Shown here: positions 29,602 through 37,346 of the stretch, piece after piece | How positions within the stretch are numbered: position 1 is the first letter of the stretch | Layout: every line of letters begins with the position of its first letter | NCBI GenBank assembly: GCA_016200485.1 | Contig: JACQEP010000004.1 | Coordinates: 291,021-355,020 of the forward strand | Source: Gammaproteobacteria bacterium | Lineage (GTDB): Bacteria > Pseudomonadota > Gammaproteobacteria > Tenderiales > Tenderiaceae | DNA length: 64,000 nucleotides | Direction of reading: 5' to 3' | Notes under the pieces: model-generated | Seen by the model: only the letters and a program-made list of their open reading frames with translations | What the model was told of the DNA's origin: nothing | The model's database searches: none | Made by a program: the position numbers and the translations under genes

Positions 29602-30321
29602 CTAATCAATGTTTGGAGTGACCGGCACCAGCGCCTCCACCCGCACTGCCTCACCTTCAACCCGCCACTGAACATCCAGATCATGGAGCCGCACCCCATA
29701 ACGACGGCGCCCATCATCGCGCTCCTGATACGCCGGACGCGGGTCCAGCGCCAATACTCCCACGATTAGCTCGCGCAGCTCCGGCCAGCGCTGCTGCCAT
29801 TGCTGGCACCGCGTCTCAGCCTCAGGGCTAAATTCCACGCGTAACGGCACGGACGGCGCGGCCTCGGCAAAACCACTGCGGGCAGCACTGACCATATCGA
29901 CATAGGGCAGATACGGTTTCACATCCAAGACCGGCGTCCCCTCGACCAGATCCAGCCCCCGCAATAACATCACCATGCGGCCATTACGCTTTTCCATCCC
30001 GGCCAGCTCCACCACCGACAAGCCCAAGGGATTGGGCCGATGCGTAGAACGGGTGGCAAACACCCCCAGCTTACGGTTCCCACCTAGCCGCGGCGGACGC
30101 ACGCTCAGCCGCTGTTCCTGGCCCAGGCAATGATGAAATACAAACTGAATCCAGACATGTGAAAAGCCCTCCAAGCCCACCCATGCCTCTTCCCGGTCGT
30201 AGGGCGGAAACAACTCCAGCTCACCCCGCGCCGCAGACACCAAACCGGGCTGCCGCGGCACCCCGAACTTATCTTTGTAACAGGAATGAATGACCCCAAT
30301 CGGCTGAAAACAATAATCCAT
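29602..30321 (-). CDS. trmO: tRNA (t6A37) N6-methyltransferase TrmO
   Basis: 239 residues from the ATG at 30321, starting MDYCFQPIGVIHSCYKDKFG as in the TsaA/VirR-like family. TrmO methylates N6-threonylcarbamoyladenosine at position 37 of tRNA-Thr using SAM. The conserved beta-barrel elements RQPGLV, VWIQFVFH, FATRSTHRPNPLGLSVVEL and LDVKPYLPYVD are present. The upstream extension to 30450 runs through two hairpins and is rejected. Confidence 0.93.
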   Translation of the reverse strand: MDYCFQPIGVIHSCYKDKFGVPRQPGLVSAARGELELFPPYDREEAWVGLEGFSHVWIQFVFHHCLGQEQRLSVRPPRLGGNRKLGVFATRSTHRPNPLGLSVVELAGMEKRNGRMVMLLRGLDLVEGTPVLDVKPYLPYVDMVSAARSGFAEAAPSVPLRVEFSPEAETRCQQWQQRWPELRELIVGVLALDPRPAYQERDDGRRRYGVRLHDLDVQWRVEGEAVRVEALVPVTPNID

Positions 30322-30368
30322 CGTTGACGATCCAGAAGAGAAATAACAGGAGGCATTGTAAAACAAGA

Positions 30369-30420
30369 GGGCCGCATTGCGCGGCCCTAAAATGTCCTCT
30401 TCTAAGGTGCTTAAGAGGAC
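30369..30420 (-). terminator. Two tandem hairpins after the 34-residue membrane protein gene
   Basis: GGGCCGC (30369-30375) pairs with GCGGCCC (30381-30387), followed on the minus strand by CTCTTGTTTT. GTCCTCTT (30394-30401) pairs with AAGAGGAC (30413-30420). Together they would end transcription from the small gene before trmO. Confidence 0.65.
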
Positions 30421-30505
30421 AAAATCGCAGGCGTCAAAACTAACGCCCAAAATGACTAGACTAGAAAAACAAGGTACTACTCATGTCGAACAACACCCGG
30501 CTTGA

Positions 30506-30610
30506 TCAAAACAACGTTTTTGCCAACAACCAAACGAGCGCGACAATTGCCGCCGAACCAAAGACGATGATGGCATCATCATCAGCAGCACTACGATTAT
30601 GAGTCGCCAT
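30506..30610 (-). CDS. 34-residue single-span membrane protein
   Basis: A short gene with a strong GGGGGAA ribosome site six bases before its ATG at 30610. The product begins MATHNRSADDDAIIVF-like (three Asp in a row at 10-12), then one hydrophobic helix of about 20 residues, AIIVFGSAAIVALVWLLA, and ends KTLF. A promoter-like TTGAAA-N16-TATGGT lies at 30672-30699 and two hairpins follow the stop. The layout of promoter, ribosome site, helix and terminator supports a real microprotein of unknown function. No homologue is recognised. Confidence 0.6.
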   Translation of the reverse strand: MATHNRSAADDDAIIVFGSAAIVALVWLLAKTLF

Positions 30611-30671
30611 AATGTTCCCCCATAAGTTAACTAATGGACGTCCCGGAAACCTGAGCGGCTTCCTCAGATTT

Positions 30672-30699
30672 ACCATAGACTATAAATGGGAAATTTCAA
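30672..30699 (-). promoter_or_regulatory. Sigma-70-like promoter of the 34-residue membrane protein
   Basis: On the minus strand TTGAAA is followed after 16 bases by TATGGT. It lies about 60 bases upstream of the small-gene ATG and after the terminator of the tRNA-Ala/tRNA-Glu unit. Confidence 0.5.
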
Positions 30700-30741
30700 G
30701 GGCAGAGGGAGGAGGGTTTGCCCATGCCAAAGGCAAATAAA

Positions 30742-30771
30742 AAGGCCAGTCACCTTGCAGTGACCGGCCTT
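30742..30771 (-). terminator. Rho-independent terminator after tRNA-Glu
   Basis: AAGGCCAGTCAC and GTGACCGGCCTT form a 12-bp stem with one mismatch, followed on the minus strand by a T-rich run. It lies ten bases past the tRNA-Glu CCA. Confidence 0.85.
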
Positions 30772-30780
30772 GGGTATAAA

Positions 30781-30856
30781 TGGCGTCCCCACGGGGATTC
30801 GAACCCCGGTTACCGCCGTGAAAGGGCGATGTCCTAGGCCTCTAGACGATGGGGAC
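30781..30856 (-). tRNA. tRNA-Glu (anticodon TTC)
   Basis: 76 nt with CCA. Acceptor GTCCCCA/TGGGGAC, anticodon stem CGCCC loop TTTCACG, anticodon TTC. It closely resembles bacterial tRNA-Glu. It is downstream of tRNA-Ala and of gltX, which encodes its charging enzyme. Confidence 0.96.
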
Positions 30857-30877
30857 GCAACAAACCTATTTACCTTT

Positions 30878-30953
<76 letters not shown>

Positions 30954-31003
30954 GCAAACGAAGCGCGCATTTTCCGTTAGTTACCCTATGATGTCAAGCC
31001 TGT

Positions 31004-32410
31004 TTACGCCTTGATTTGGGCATCAATATAGTGAATCGCCCGCTCGATGCGACGCAAGCTATTTTCGCGACCAATCAAGTGCACGGTGACATCAATCGGT
31101 GGCGATATAGTGCTCCCCGTCAGCGCCACGCGCAACGGTTGCGCCACTTTACCCAACTTCAAACCCGTGGCTTCGGCGGTATCGTTCACCGCCTGATGAA
31201 TCGGCTCCGGCGACCATTCCACTGTTGCAAATCGCTCGCGCAATTGCGCCAATGCTGGGCGCACATCGGCAGTCAGATTTTTCTGCGCGGCTTTTTCATC
31301 GTATGCGTCGAAATCTTTGTAGAAAAAGACGCTGTTTTGCGCCATCTCTACCAGCGTTTTGGCGCGCTCACATTGAGCCTTCACTATCTCTACCAACTGC
31401 GGCCCAGTGCTTGGATCAATCCCTTGCTGCCCCATGTGCCAGCTCAAATGATGCGCGACATGCGCTGGATCGCTGGTTTTAATGTAATGCTGATTCAGCC
31501 ATAACAACTTGCCCGGATTAAAGGTCGATGCAGAATTATTCACATTACAGGCATCAAAGTGAGTCAGCATTTCATCGAGCGAAAACACTTCCTGATCGCC
31601 ATGCGACCATCCCAATCGCACCAGATAATTCAGCAGCGCCTCAGGCAAAAATCCTTCTTCCCGATACTGCATCACGCTCACCGCACCATGACGTTTCGAG
31701 AGACGTTTACCGTCTTCACCAAGAATCATCGGCACATGACCGTAACTCGGCGCCACGCCACCCAGCGCTTTGATAATGTTGATCTGGCGTGGCGTGTTAT
31801 TAAGATGATCGTCGCCGCGAATCACGTGCGTAATTTTCATGTCGAGATCATCGACGACTACACTAAGATTATAAGTCGGCGTGCCATCGGTGCGCGCGAT
31901 GATCAAATCGTCGAGCTCTGTGTTCTGAAACACAACCCGGCCGCGAATCTGATCTTCCACCACCACCGCGCCATCTTCGGGATTTTTGAAGCGAATGACA
32001 TGCGGCTGATCCGCAGACTGTTCTTTCCCGTGGCGGCATAGCCCGTCATAACGCGGCTTTTCCTTGTTGACCATCTGTTGCTCACGCAAGGCATCAAGAC
32101 GTTCCTTAGAACAGTAGCAACGATAAGCATGGCCGGTATCCAGCAACTGCTGAATCACCTCTTTATACCGATCAAACCGCTGGGTCTGATAAAACGGCCC
32201 TTCGTCGTAATCCAGGCCCAGCCAGGTCATCCCCTCCAGAATGGCATTGACCGACTCCGCCGTGGAACGCTCCAGATCGGTGTCCTCGATCCGCAACACA
32301 AATACGCCACCGTGCTTACGGGCGTAAAGCCAGGAAAACAGGGCGGTACGGGCACCACCGATGTGCAAATAACCGGTGGGACTGGGGGCAAAGCGGGTAC
32401 GAACGGTCAT
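31004..32410 (-). CDS. gltX: Glutamyl-tRNA synthetase
   Basis: 468 residues from the ATG at 32410. It charges tRNA-Glu. Class I signature HIGH-type [13 protein letters not shown] at the N-terminus, KMSKS-type KRLSKRHGA near residue 240, and the helical anticodon-binding C-terminal domain. A Cys-rich insertion ([10 protein letters not shown]...GLCRHGKE) matches the zinc-binding type. It is followed by tRNA-Ala and tRNA-Glu on the same strand. Confidence 0.97.
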   Translation of the reverse strand: MTVRTRFAPSPTGYLHIGGARTALFSWLYARKHGGVFVLRIEDTDLERSTAESVNAILEGMTWLGLDYDEGPFYQTQRFDRYKEVIQQLLDTGHAYRCYCSKERLDALREQQMVNKEKPRYDGLCRHGKEQSADQPHVIRFKNPEDGAVVVEDQIRGRVVFQNTELDDLIIARTDGTPTYNLSVVVDDLDMKITHVIRGDDHLNNTPRQINIIKALGGVAPSYGHVPMILGEDGKRLSKRHGAVSVMQYREEGFLPEALLNYLVRLGWSHGDQEVFSLDEMLTHFDACNVNNSASTFNPGKLLWLNQHYIKTSDPAHVAHHLSWHMGQQGIDPSTGPQLVEIVKAQCERAKTLVEMAQNSVFFYKDFDAYDEKAAQKNLTADVRPALAQLRERFATVEWSPEPIHQAVNDTAEATGLKLGKVAQPLRVALTGSTISPPIDVTVHLIGRENSLRRIERAIHYIDAQIKA

Positions 32411-32530
32411 AAAAAATCCTGTTTTAGAGCCTGCGACGGGAATGGGCGATATTCTAGCAAATGCCAGCCCCACCCCGCCCACCCAAATTGACGTCGCCAG
32501 GCCCAGTCAGTAAAATCAGCGGCCTTCTCC

Positions 32531-32605
32531 GGGCGGTTAGCTCAGCGGGAGAGCACTGCCTTCACACGGCAGGGGTCGCAGGTTCGAACCCTGCACCGCC
32601 CACCA
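32531..32605 (+). tRNA. tRNA-Val (anticodon CAC)
   Basis: 75 nt with CCA. Acceptor GGGCGGT/ACCGCCC, anticodon stem CTGCC/GGCAG, loop TTCACAC, anticodon CAC. It is followed at once by AT-rich DNA with inverted repeats, so it is the likely anchor of the island at 32606-39343. Confidence 0.95.
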
Positions 32606-32645
32606 ATTAAATCAATAAGTTACTTTTTTAAATTCCTTCATACGG

Positions 32646-32775
32646 AAATTTGTACGGAAAATCGTACAAATTTTAAACATCCAACGTGGCATTTAGTATG
32701 GATAGAAAATGGTTTACATCTTTAATGAAATGGTGCATTAATATGTCATAAACACAACCACCGGTTGTGTTTATG
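32646..32775. repeat. Two perfect inverted repeats at the tRNA-Val edge of the island
   Basis: AAATTTGTACG (32646-32656) mirrors CGTACAAATTT (32663-32673) over six bases. CATAAACACAACC (32747-32759) mirrors GGTTGTGTTTATG (32763-32775) over three bases. They lie in the 260 bases between tRNA-Val and the first island gene. Possible roles are recombinase arm sites, operators of the following operon, or a terminator. Confidence 0.7.
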
Positions 32776-32864
32776 TATTTCTTAACCGCTTGGATTCAAT
32801 AATGTTTGTTTCTGTCCGATAGACTACTTAGGCTCTATGAGCACGCTTATGGAAAGGAGACAAA

Positions 32865-33185
32865 ATGTTGGCAGCCAAATCTAACTATGACGATAATCTG
32901 GAACTTTTAAAGCTTACGCTGTTTCTCGTAAACCGTGGAGAGGCTAATGTTCCACCAGTGTTAAAGGAGCATGTCATAGCAGTAATAAGGCAGGCTCAAT
33001 TGTTATTACAATTCCCAACAGTAAATATACAAAACCCCTCCCCTGAGTCTATAGAGCTCGCTTTAGAAATTCAGTCCCATGATGACCTTGTTAATGATTT
33101 TAGAGGCATATCTGATTTCGATAGCATAGACCCCATGCTTGCGTCACGGTTATTAGATAAGATGGAGCATAAATCTGTTTGTTAA
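32865..33185 (+). CDS. Small alpha-helical protein, first gene of island operon
   Basis: 106 residues with a strong AAAGGAGA ribosome site. The sequence is mostly helical (NLELLKLTLFLVNRGEANVPPVLKEHVIAVIRQAQ) with no recognised domain. Low GC and AAA/ATA-rich codons differ from the core genes. Its 3' end overlaps the start region of the metallopeptidase frame. Unknown function; context suggests it works with the peptidase and deaminase. Confidence 0.75.
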   Translation: MLAAKSNYDDNLELLKLTLFLVNRGEANVPPVLKEHVIAVIRQAQLLLQFPTVNIQNPSPESIELALEIQSHDDLVNDFRGISDFDSIDPMLASRLLDKMEHKSVC

Positions 33186-34215
33186 AACGGATATACGGCT
33201 GCTTCGAGGACAACTCATCGAGCTGACGAGAACGCCATATTTTTCTTCTGCCATAGCCAATTACCTAGCTCATCTAATCGAAATTACAGATAGGTTATTA
33301 AATAATTACAGCAATATACCTCCAAACATTTCCCGCTCCATTTCAAGACGATTATGGGTGGCCGCTAGGTTTCTTGCTGGTAGCACTTCAAAGGAAATTC
33401 CTTACGAAGTTGTATATGGGCTTGAAGCCGCCCTCAGTGACTGGTCTTCACGCGATTTCATTATCACGACCGCAATCATTCAGGAACAAAACTATTTTTT
33501 CCAGCAGGTCGATCCCAATTTTAACACCATGGTTAATTCATATCTTGGCGTGAATTACGATGTTGACCTAATTCAAATAGCATTGCCACGCCTATATCGC
33601 CACAAACCCCTTTACAACATCGCGCTTTACCATGAACTAGGCCACTTTATCGATATCAATCACGGGGTCGTTAACTACACTTTATTAAAATGGCCACCCA
33701 ACTTCCAACCTGGCACCCAAGGTTATTGGAGCGAAAAAAGCTATCGCGCAGAATTCTTTTCAGATTTATTTGCTGCAAGCTATACGGGACACGCGATTCG
33801 TCATTTTTTGTCCGGCATCGTGCCAGATGCTACCGTGAGCTTATCTCACCCTGCGACTTCGGAACGATTATCACGCATAGATAACTTCCTTACCGGCAGT
33901 TCCGATTTCATGATTGATTATTTTAAAGAAACTCTGCGGTCCATGGGGTTGCCCGAGCTACCAATACGCTTTTCAAAGCCAAACATTAGCCGTGATTTCT
34001 CCAGCATTCGTCCATATACAATTCAATCAGTGGAAGAACTTCACGGAATCACTGATAGCGCATGGGATATGTTGAGGTTAGCTCATAATCGTAATGCACC
34101 ACCTTGGAACGAATTAGATGAACCCTTAATTGATTCCTTGATCAATGATTTAACTGAAAAGTCGATAAGAAACATGATGATTACGGAAAAGTGGCGAAAT
34201 GCAACTCTTAACTAA
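33175..34215 (+). CDS. Putative zinc metallopeptidase (HELGH), non-standard start
   Basis: The family motif is YHELGHFID (HELGH encoded at 33631-33645), a gluzincin-type HExxH site. About 40 residues later, EFFSDLFAASY could supply the third zinc ligand, and SHPATSERLSRI resembles the HP..ER segment of M48-like enzymes. The frame is open from 33157. The next ATG/GTG/TTG is only GTG at 33358, yet the 60 codons before it look protein-like. A CTG at 33175 stands seven bases after GGAG, so I start there (346 residues). A +1 frameshift from the upstream gene is the alternative. It overlaps the deaminase gene by 17 bases. Confidence 0.65.
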   Translation: MFVKTDIRLLRGQLIELTRTPYFSSAIANYLAHLIEITDRLLNNYSNIPPNISRSISRRLWVAARFLAGSTSKEIPYEVVYGLEAALSDWSSRDFIITTAIIQEQNYFFQQVDPNFNTMVNSYLGVNYDVDLIQIALPRLYRHKPLYNIALYHELGHFIDINHGVVNYTLLKWPPNFQPGTQGYWSEKSYRAEFFSDLFAASYTGHAIRHFLSGIVPDATVSLSHPATSERLSRIDNFLTGSSDFMIDYFKETLRSMGLPELPIRFSKPNISRDFSSIRPYTIQSVEELHGITDSAWDMLRLAHNRNAPPWNELDEPLIDSLINDLTEKSIRNMMITEKWRNATLN

Positions 34216-34813
34216 AACGGAGATACTAGAATCATTATCATCCAATAATGACGATTCCCTTTTTATATCGCCTCTCTTGGACATCGATCAAATAGGAAGT
34301 GTAACTATTGACCTAAGACTAGGTTATGACTTCCTTGTTTCAATTTACACAAGAAAATCATTTATTGGTATCGGCAAAGAACCTGCCAATCAGCAAAGAG
34401 GGATATCGTCATTTTTTCAGGAGACCCGAAGAGATGTCGGTGAGCGATTTATTCTTTACCCTAATCAAGTAGTCCTGACCTCGACACTTGAATATGTGGC
34501 ACTCCCAACTAACATATATGCAGATGTAATAAGCAGAAGCAGTTATACCCGCTTGGGCGTGCATGTTAATACAATGATGCAACCAGGCTTCAGAGGAACT
34601 ATCCCTCTGGAGCTCTTTAATCATGGGAATAATGCCGTAGAACTTGTTGTTGGGTCCCGGGTGTGTCAGTGCAGACTTTTCAGAACCGCCGATGGAAATA
34701 GCTACATTCGTGGCAGCGAAAAAAGAAAATATTATGGCGATGTACGTCCAACAGTATCTCGTGCAGACATGGACTCTGAGCTTTTAATATTGGACAAAAT
34801 TAAATCGCGTTGA
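34199..34813 (+). CDS. dCTP deaminase/dUTPase-family protein
   Basis: 204 residues of the trimeric dUTPase/Dcd fold. VTIDLRLGYDF, SRSSYTRLGVHVN and IPLELFNHG are present. Arg113-Ser114-Ser115, Arg118 and the catalytic-type Glu138 align with the E. coli dCTP deaminase residues. The C-terminal KRKYYGD resembles the lid that closes on nucleotide. Such enzymes turn dCTP into dUTP; some defence-island versions deplete dCTP during phage infection. Here it is the third gene of an AT-rich operon, overlapping the peptidase gene, not near housekeeping pyrimidine genes. A housekeeping Dcd is therefore less likely. Confidence 0.8.
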   Translation: MQLLTKTEILESLSSNNDDSLFISPLLDIDQIGSVTIDLRLGYDFLVSIYTRKSFIGIGKEPANQQRGISSFFQETRRDVGERFILYPNQVVLTSTLEYVALPTNIYADVISRSSYTRLGVHVNTMMQPGFRGTIPLELFNHGNNAVELVVGSRVCQCRLFRTADGNSYIRGSEKRKYYGDVRPTVSRADMDSELLILDKIKSR

Positions 34814-34909
34814 TTACCGTCACCACCCTCGTAATATTCAGTTTTGTGGAGATAAAAAAATGGCTCGCACTACGGTCACGCAAGTCCGATAGTGTCGCTA
34901 CCTCGTGAC

Positions 34910-34937
34910 CAATTTATGGCGTCCATGCCATAAATTG
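34910..34937. repeat. Perfect 11-bp inverted repeat
   Basis: CAATTTATGGC (34910-34920... arm) mirrors GCCATAAATTG ending at 34937, with loop GTCCAT. It lies about 100 bases after the deaminase stop and could be the operon terminator or a protein site. Confidence 0.6.
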
Positions 34938-35651
34938 ACTCGCTGAGGCGACAACTGATTCCTTTTGCCCCGACCGTCCTGCGTCCGCTACGTTTTCGTA
35001 CAACATCGTTCGTTTCGCTCTCTCGTGGCACTCAACATAGCTACCACAATGACTCTACGGCGACTATACCCGCTGCCGCAGCCTCTACGTCGCTCGCTAG
35101 CGCTCTCATCTACGAGTCCGCGGACGGGGTCGCCTATCCGGGGACTCACCGCCACCGCTTCGCTCTCCATGGCGGTCAGCGGAAGTGCTGCCCCCCCAGA
35201 TACACTCTCAAAAAAACCAGTTTTCTAAAGTGACCGCGAGAATATTTCACTATCTGAGTGGTATCGACCCGTAGCGACCCAAAGAATGTAACACCCCCTA
35301 GCCTATTCAATTTTCTACAGGTTTTTGAAGCCAAAGGGAAATGGGACGGTCTCGAAGTGATATTAGCCAAAGAATCAGGCCACCCTGCCCCCCTCGCCGT
35401 GAGTATCAGTGGCGAAACCATTTGTTTCAATTGATAAGCCACTGACAGCACACGCAAAGACATGATTGACTGGCCCGGGGCTTTGCCCGCTTCTGGCATT
35501 GACTCAATGCAACTGCATGACTTAACTATAGCTCCCTTAGTGCTACTCAACTTATGGAAATCGGGCGCATATAAAAATATGGATGGACTAAAGCTCCACG
35601 GATAATTTGCCGCTACGAAAGAAACATCCTTCGTACAAGCATGATTTTTTC

Positions 35652-35694
35652 GAAACGATATAGTTTCAATGAGGAGTTTGCCCCCTTCCTCATT
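35652..35694. promoter_or_regulatory. Two inverted repeats upstream of the lysine-repeat gene
   Basis: GAAAC (35652-35656) with GTTTC (35663-35667), and AATGAGGA (35668-35675) with TCCTCATT (35687-35694). The second ends about a dozen bases before the start codon and its right arm precedes the GGAG site, so it could influence translation of the next gene. Confidence 0.45.
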
Positions 35695-35706
35695 TAGGAG
35701 AACACC

Positions 35707-36105
35707 ATGGCAATCGTATTAGAGTACGCTGCAATCAGGAGTTTTATTGAAGGTTGTTCCAAACTATATGAAAAATATAACAAAAAGAGACTTACAGCCA
35801 AAACTAAAAAGGACCTCCAAAAAATTTTGATGCAATTACTAATGGCCCCCTCAGATCTCAGTACTATAGAGGCTAAGCTTCAAGAGATAAGGGCGGCTGG
35901 CATCATTAACGCAGATCTTTTCCACGCCGAAGAGTGGCTGGCCAAACACCAGGCGGGCGAAAAGAAAAAGGCTGCAAAGAGAAAAACTGCAAAGAAAATG
36001 GCTCCGAAAAGGAAAGTCGCAAAAAGGAAAACCGCAAAGAAAATGGCCCCGAAGAGGAAAGCTGCAAAGAAGAAGGCTTCAAAGAGGAAAGTCGCAAAAA
36101 GATAG
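35707..36105 (+). CDS. Small protein with histone H1-like lysine-repeat tail
   Basis: 132 residues with a strong GGAG site. The first 85 residues are helical (IRSFIEGCSKLYEKYNKKRL). The tail, from residue 88, is Lys/Arg/Ala-rich and made of two 15-residue repeats, AKRKTAKKMAPKRK, encoded by a 45-bp tandem duplication. Such tails bind DNA or RNA non-specifically, as in histone H1-like bacterial proteins. The N-terminal part has no recognised domain. It lies in the AT-rich island, before transposon fragments. Confidence 0.75.
   Translation: MAIVLEYAAIRSFIEGCSKLYEKYNKKRLTAKTKKDLQKILMQLLMAPSDLSTIEAKLQEIRAAGIINADLFHAEEWLAKHQAGEKKKAAKRKTAKKMAPKRKVAKRKTAKKMAPKRKAAKKKASKRKVAKR
35974..36063 (+). repeat. 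45-bp tandem repeat, two units
   Basis: Units at 35974-36018 and 36019-36063 encode the same 15 residues with silent third-base changes, so the duplication is old enough to have diverged. The tail around it is similar but less regular. Confidence 0.85.
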
Positions 36106-36171
36106 ACTCGCACAGCCGGAAATACTGGAGAGCTCGAGCCTGTAAACAATTCTGTGTAACCGCCCGGTTGA

Positions 36172-36438
36172 TTAAACATAGTTTTTGAGGCGATCCTCGA
36201 AGTCGATCATAAACCGGTTCATGGCCATCTTCCAGTTGTGGATCGGCATCGTCCATTTTTTTGAAGCCTGTTGGATCGCCAAGTACACCACTTTAAACGC
36301 CGAGTCGTCATGAGCGAAGATCTTGTGTTTACGCGTAGCGATGCGGATAACGCTGTTCAAGGATTCGATGGCGTTGGTGGTGTAGATGACTTTGCGGATC
36401 TCGGGCGGATAGGCAAACAGGGGGTTGAGGGGGGTAAT
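36172..36438 (-). pseudogene. IS256-family transposase, C-terminal fragment
   Basis: The minus frame reads FAYPPEIRKVIYTTNAIESL, then NSVIRIATRKHKIF, and ends with QQASKKWTMPIHNWKMAMNR and a FEDRL tail, the conserved C-terminus of IS256-type DDE transposases. Only about 85 residues remain; the catalytic N-terminal and central parts are missing. Just upstream lies the 17-bp repeat and intron fragment, so the element was cut on that side. Confidence 0.85.
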
Positions 36439-36443
36439 AGCGT

Positions 36444-36637
36444 AATAGGGGACAGACCACGGTTAATTACAAGAGCCATAGGATGCGGTCGGGTAGCTAA
36501 GCGCAGTTACCTGCGCCTAGCCCCCTAAGAACCGTGCATGCGACTTTCACCGCGCACGGCTCAAGCCCCTCAAAGGCATCTGTCGATACCCTAGAGCAAT
36601 AGGAGAGAGCAATAGAGAGCAATAGGGGACAGACCAC
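36444..36637. repeat. 17-bp direct repeats flanking the intron fragment
   Basis: AATAGGGGACAGACCAC occurs at 36444-36460 and 36621-36637, bracketing the group II intron remnant. The motif is of a kind often seen in REP-type repeats associated with TnpA-like (RAYT) transposases. No such gene is in the window. Confidence 0.75.
36488..36562 (-). ncRNA. Group II intron remnant (domains V and VI)
   Basis: On the minus strand 36562-36529 is a 34-nt domain V hairpin: GAGCCGTGCG, tetraloop-side GTGAAAGTC, and GCACGGTTC at the end, with the AGC catalytic triad in place. Domain VI follows as a stem with GGCGCAG and CTGCGC arms around GTAA, ending CTACCCGAC. Domains I-IV and the reverse transcriptase are absent, so the element cannot splice itself. 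It could only act with help from an intact copy. Confidence 0.8.
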
Positions 36638-36848
36638 TATTATGCATGATGAATGAGATCTGGCACTATGCCGCGATCTGCCGTGTTGTCAATGTGATGC
36701 GTCCCTATCTGGAGTTCCTTGTATGAATGACGTGGCCTAATGGAATGATACAGCCCAGTTAAGAGATGGCCCTCAAATCGAGGTTTGCCCCCCTCCCCCG
36801 CAATAGCCATGGATCGCCCCAGCCAATACTCCTGATTTACTTTATTTA

Positions 36849-36939
36849 ATAGCCTTAATATGGGCTATAAATTGTATTATATGACATTAATAGCCCTAAA
36901 ATAGACTATTGATAATAGTCTGTCTTGACTTTTGAAGTC
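36849..36939. promoter_or_regulatory. Palindromic operator cluster upstream of hipBA
   Basis: ATAGCC (36849-36854) with GGCTAT (36863-36868); AGACTATT (36903-36910) with AATAGTCT (36914-36921), a perfect 8-bp palindrome over three bases; and GACTT/AAGTC (36927-36939). Several TAATAGCC half-sites lie between. HipB-type repressors autoregulate through such sites, so this is the likely operator-promoter. Confidence 0.65.
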
Positions 36940-37013
36940 GAATCTATAGAATGGTCATAATTAATGGCTGTTACAGCTATTTATACGGCTTAATAGACCG
37001 ATTTAGGTATTTT

Positions 37014-37346
37014 ATGGACTTATACTCGCTTTCAGATAAAGGGATAGAAAAAGAGCTGGGCAGGCGTATCAGGGCGCTACGCTTACGAAAGAATGTCACC
37101 CAAAAAGAACTGGCTGAGACAACGGCATTATCCCTCAATGTTATCAAGTCGCTTGAATCTGGCAGAGGGAAACTATCAACCCTCATCGCAGTATTAAGAG
37201 AGCTTGGGGCGCTGGACCATCTAAATAGCTTCATCCCAGAACCTTCGATCAGCCCCATTCAGTTGGCCAAGATGCACGGCAAGGGGCGTGAAAGAGCATC
37301 AGGTGAGCGATTCAAGGATAAAGCCAAGGATAAGGCGGAATGGTGA
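37014..37346 (+). CDS. hipB: HipB-like antitoxin, XRE-family regulator
   Basis: About 110 residues from ATG 37014 (an ATG at 36951 would add 21). The helix-turn-helix reads RRIRALRLRKNVTQKELAETTALS with a recognition helix NVIKSLESG. HipB binds its operators and neutralises HipA. The gene ends inside hipA (7-base overlap), the standard order for the pair. The C-terminal tail (GKGRERASGERFKDKAKDKAEW) is basic and Lys-rich. Confidence 0.85.
   Translation: MDLYSLSDKGIEKELGRRIRALRLRKNVTQKELAETTALSLNVIKSLESGRGKLSTLIAVLRELGALDHLNSFIPEPSISPIQLAKMHGKGRERASGERFKDKAKDKAEW

Larger units (their letters stand above)
34814..35706. other. Island gap with hairpins, no confident gene
   Basis: About 890 bases. 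34860-35230 is a low-complexity, CTCGCTACG-type run that reads as Arg/Ser/Pro-rich protein in several frames and looks non-coding. A minus frame at 35176-35550 (124 residues) and a plus frame with FEAKGKWDGLEVILAKESG (about 35310-35431), closed by tandem TGA TAA, overlap on opposite strands. I cannot say which, if either, was once a gene. Nothing else recognised. Confidence 0.4.

Noticed and set aside
34965..35228. An 87-codon plus frame rich in Arg, Ser, Pro
   Set aside because: Low-complexity repeat DNA; no start signal and no protein-like pattern.
35176..35550. A 124-codon minus frame in the island
   Set aside because: No ribosome site, no recognised domain, and an equally plausible frame lies on the other strand; kept only as part of the unassigned gap.
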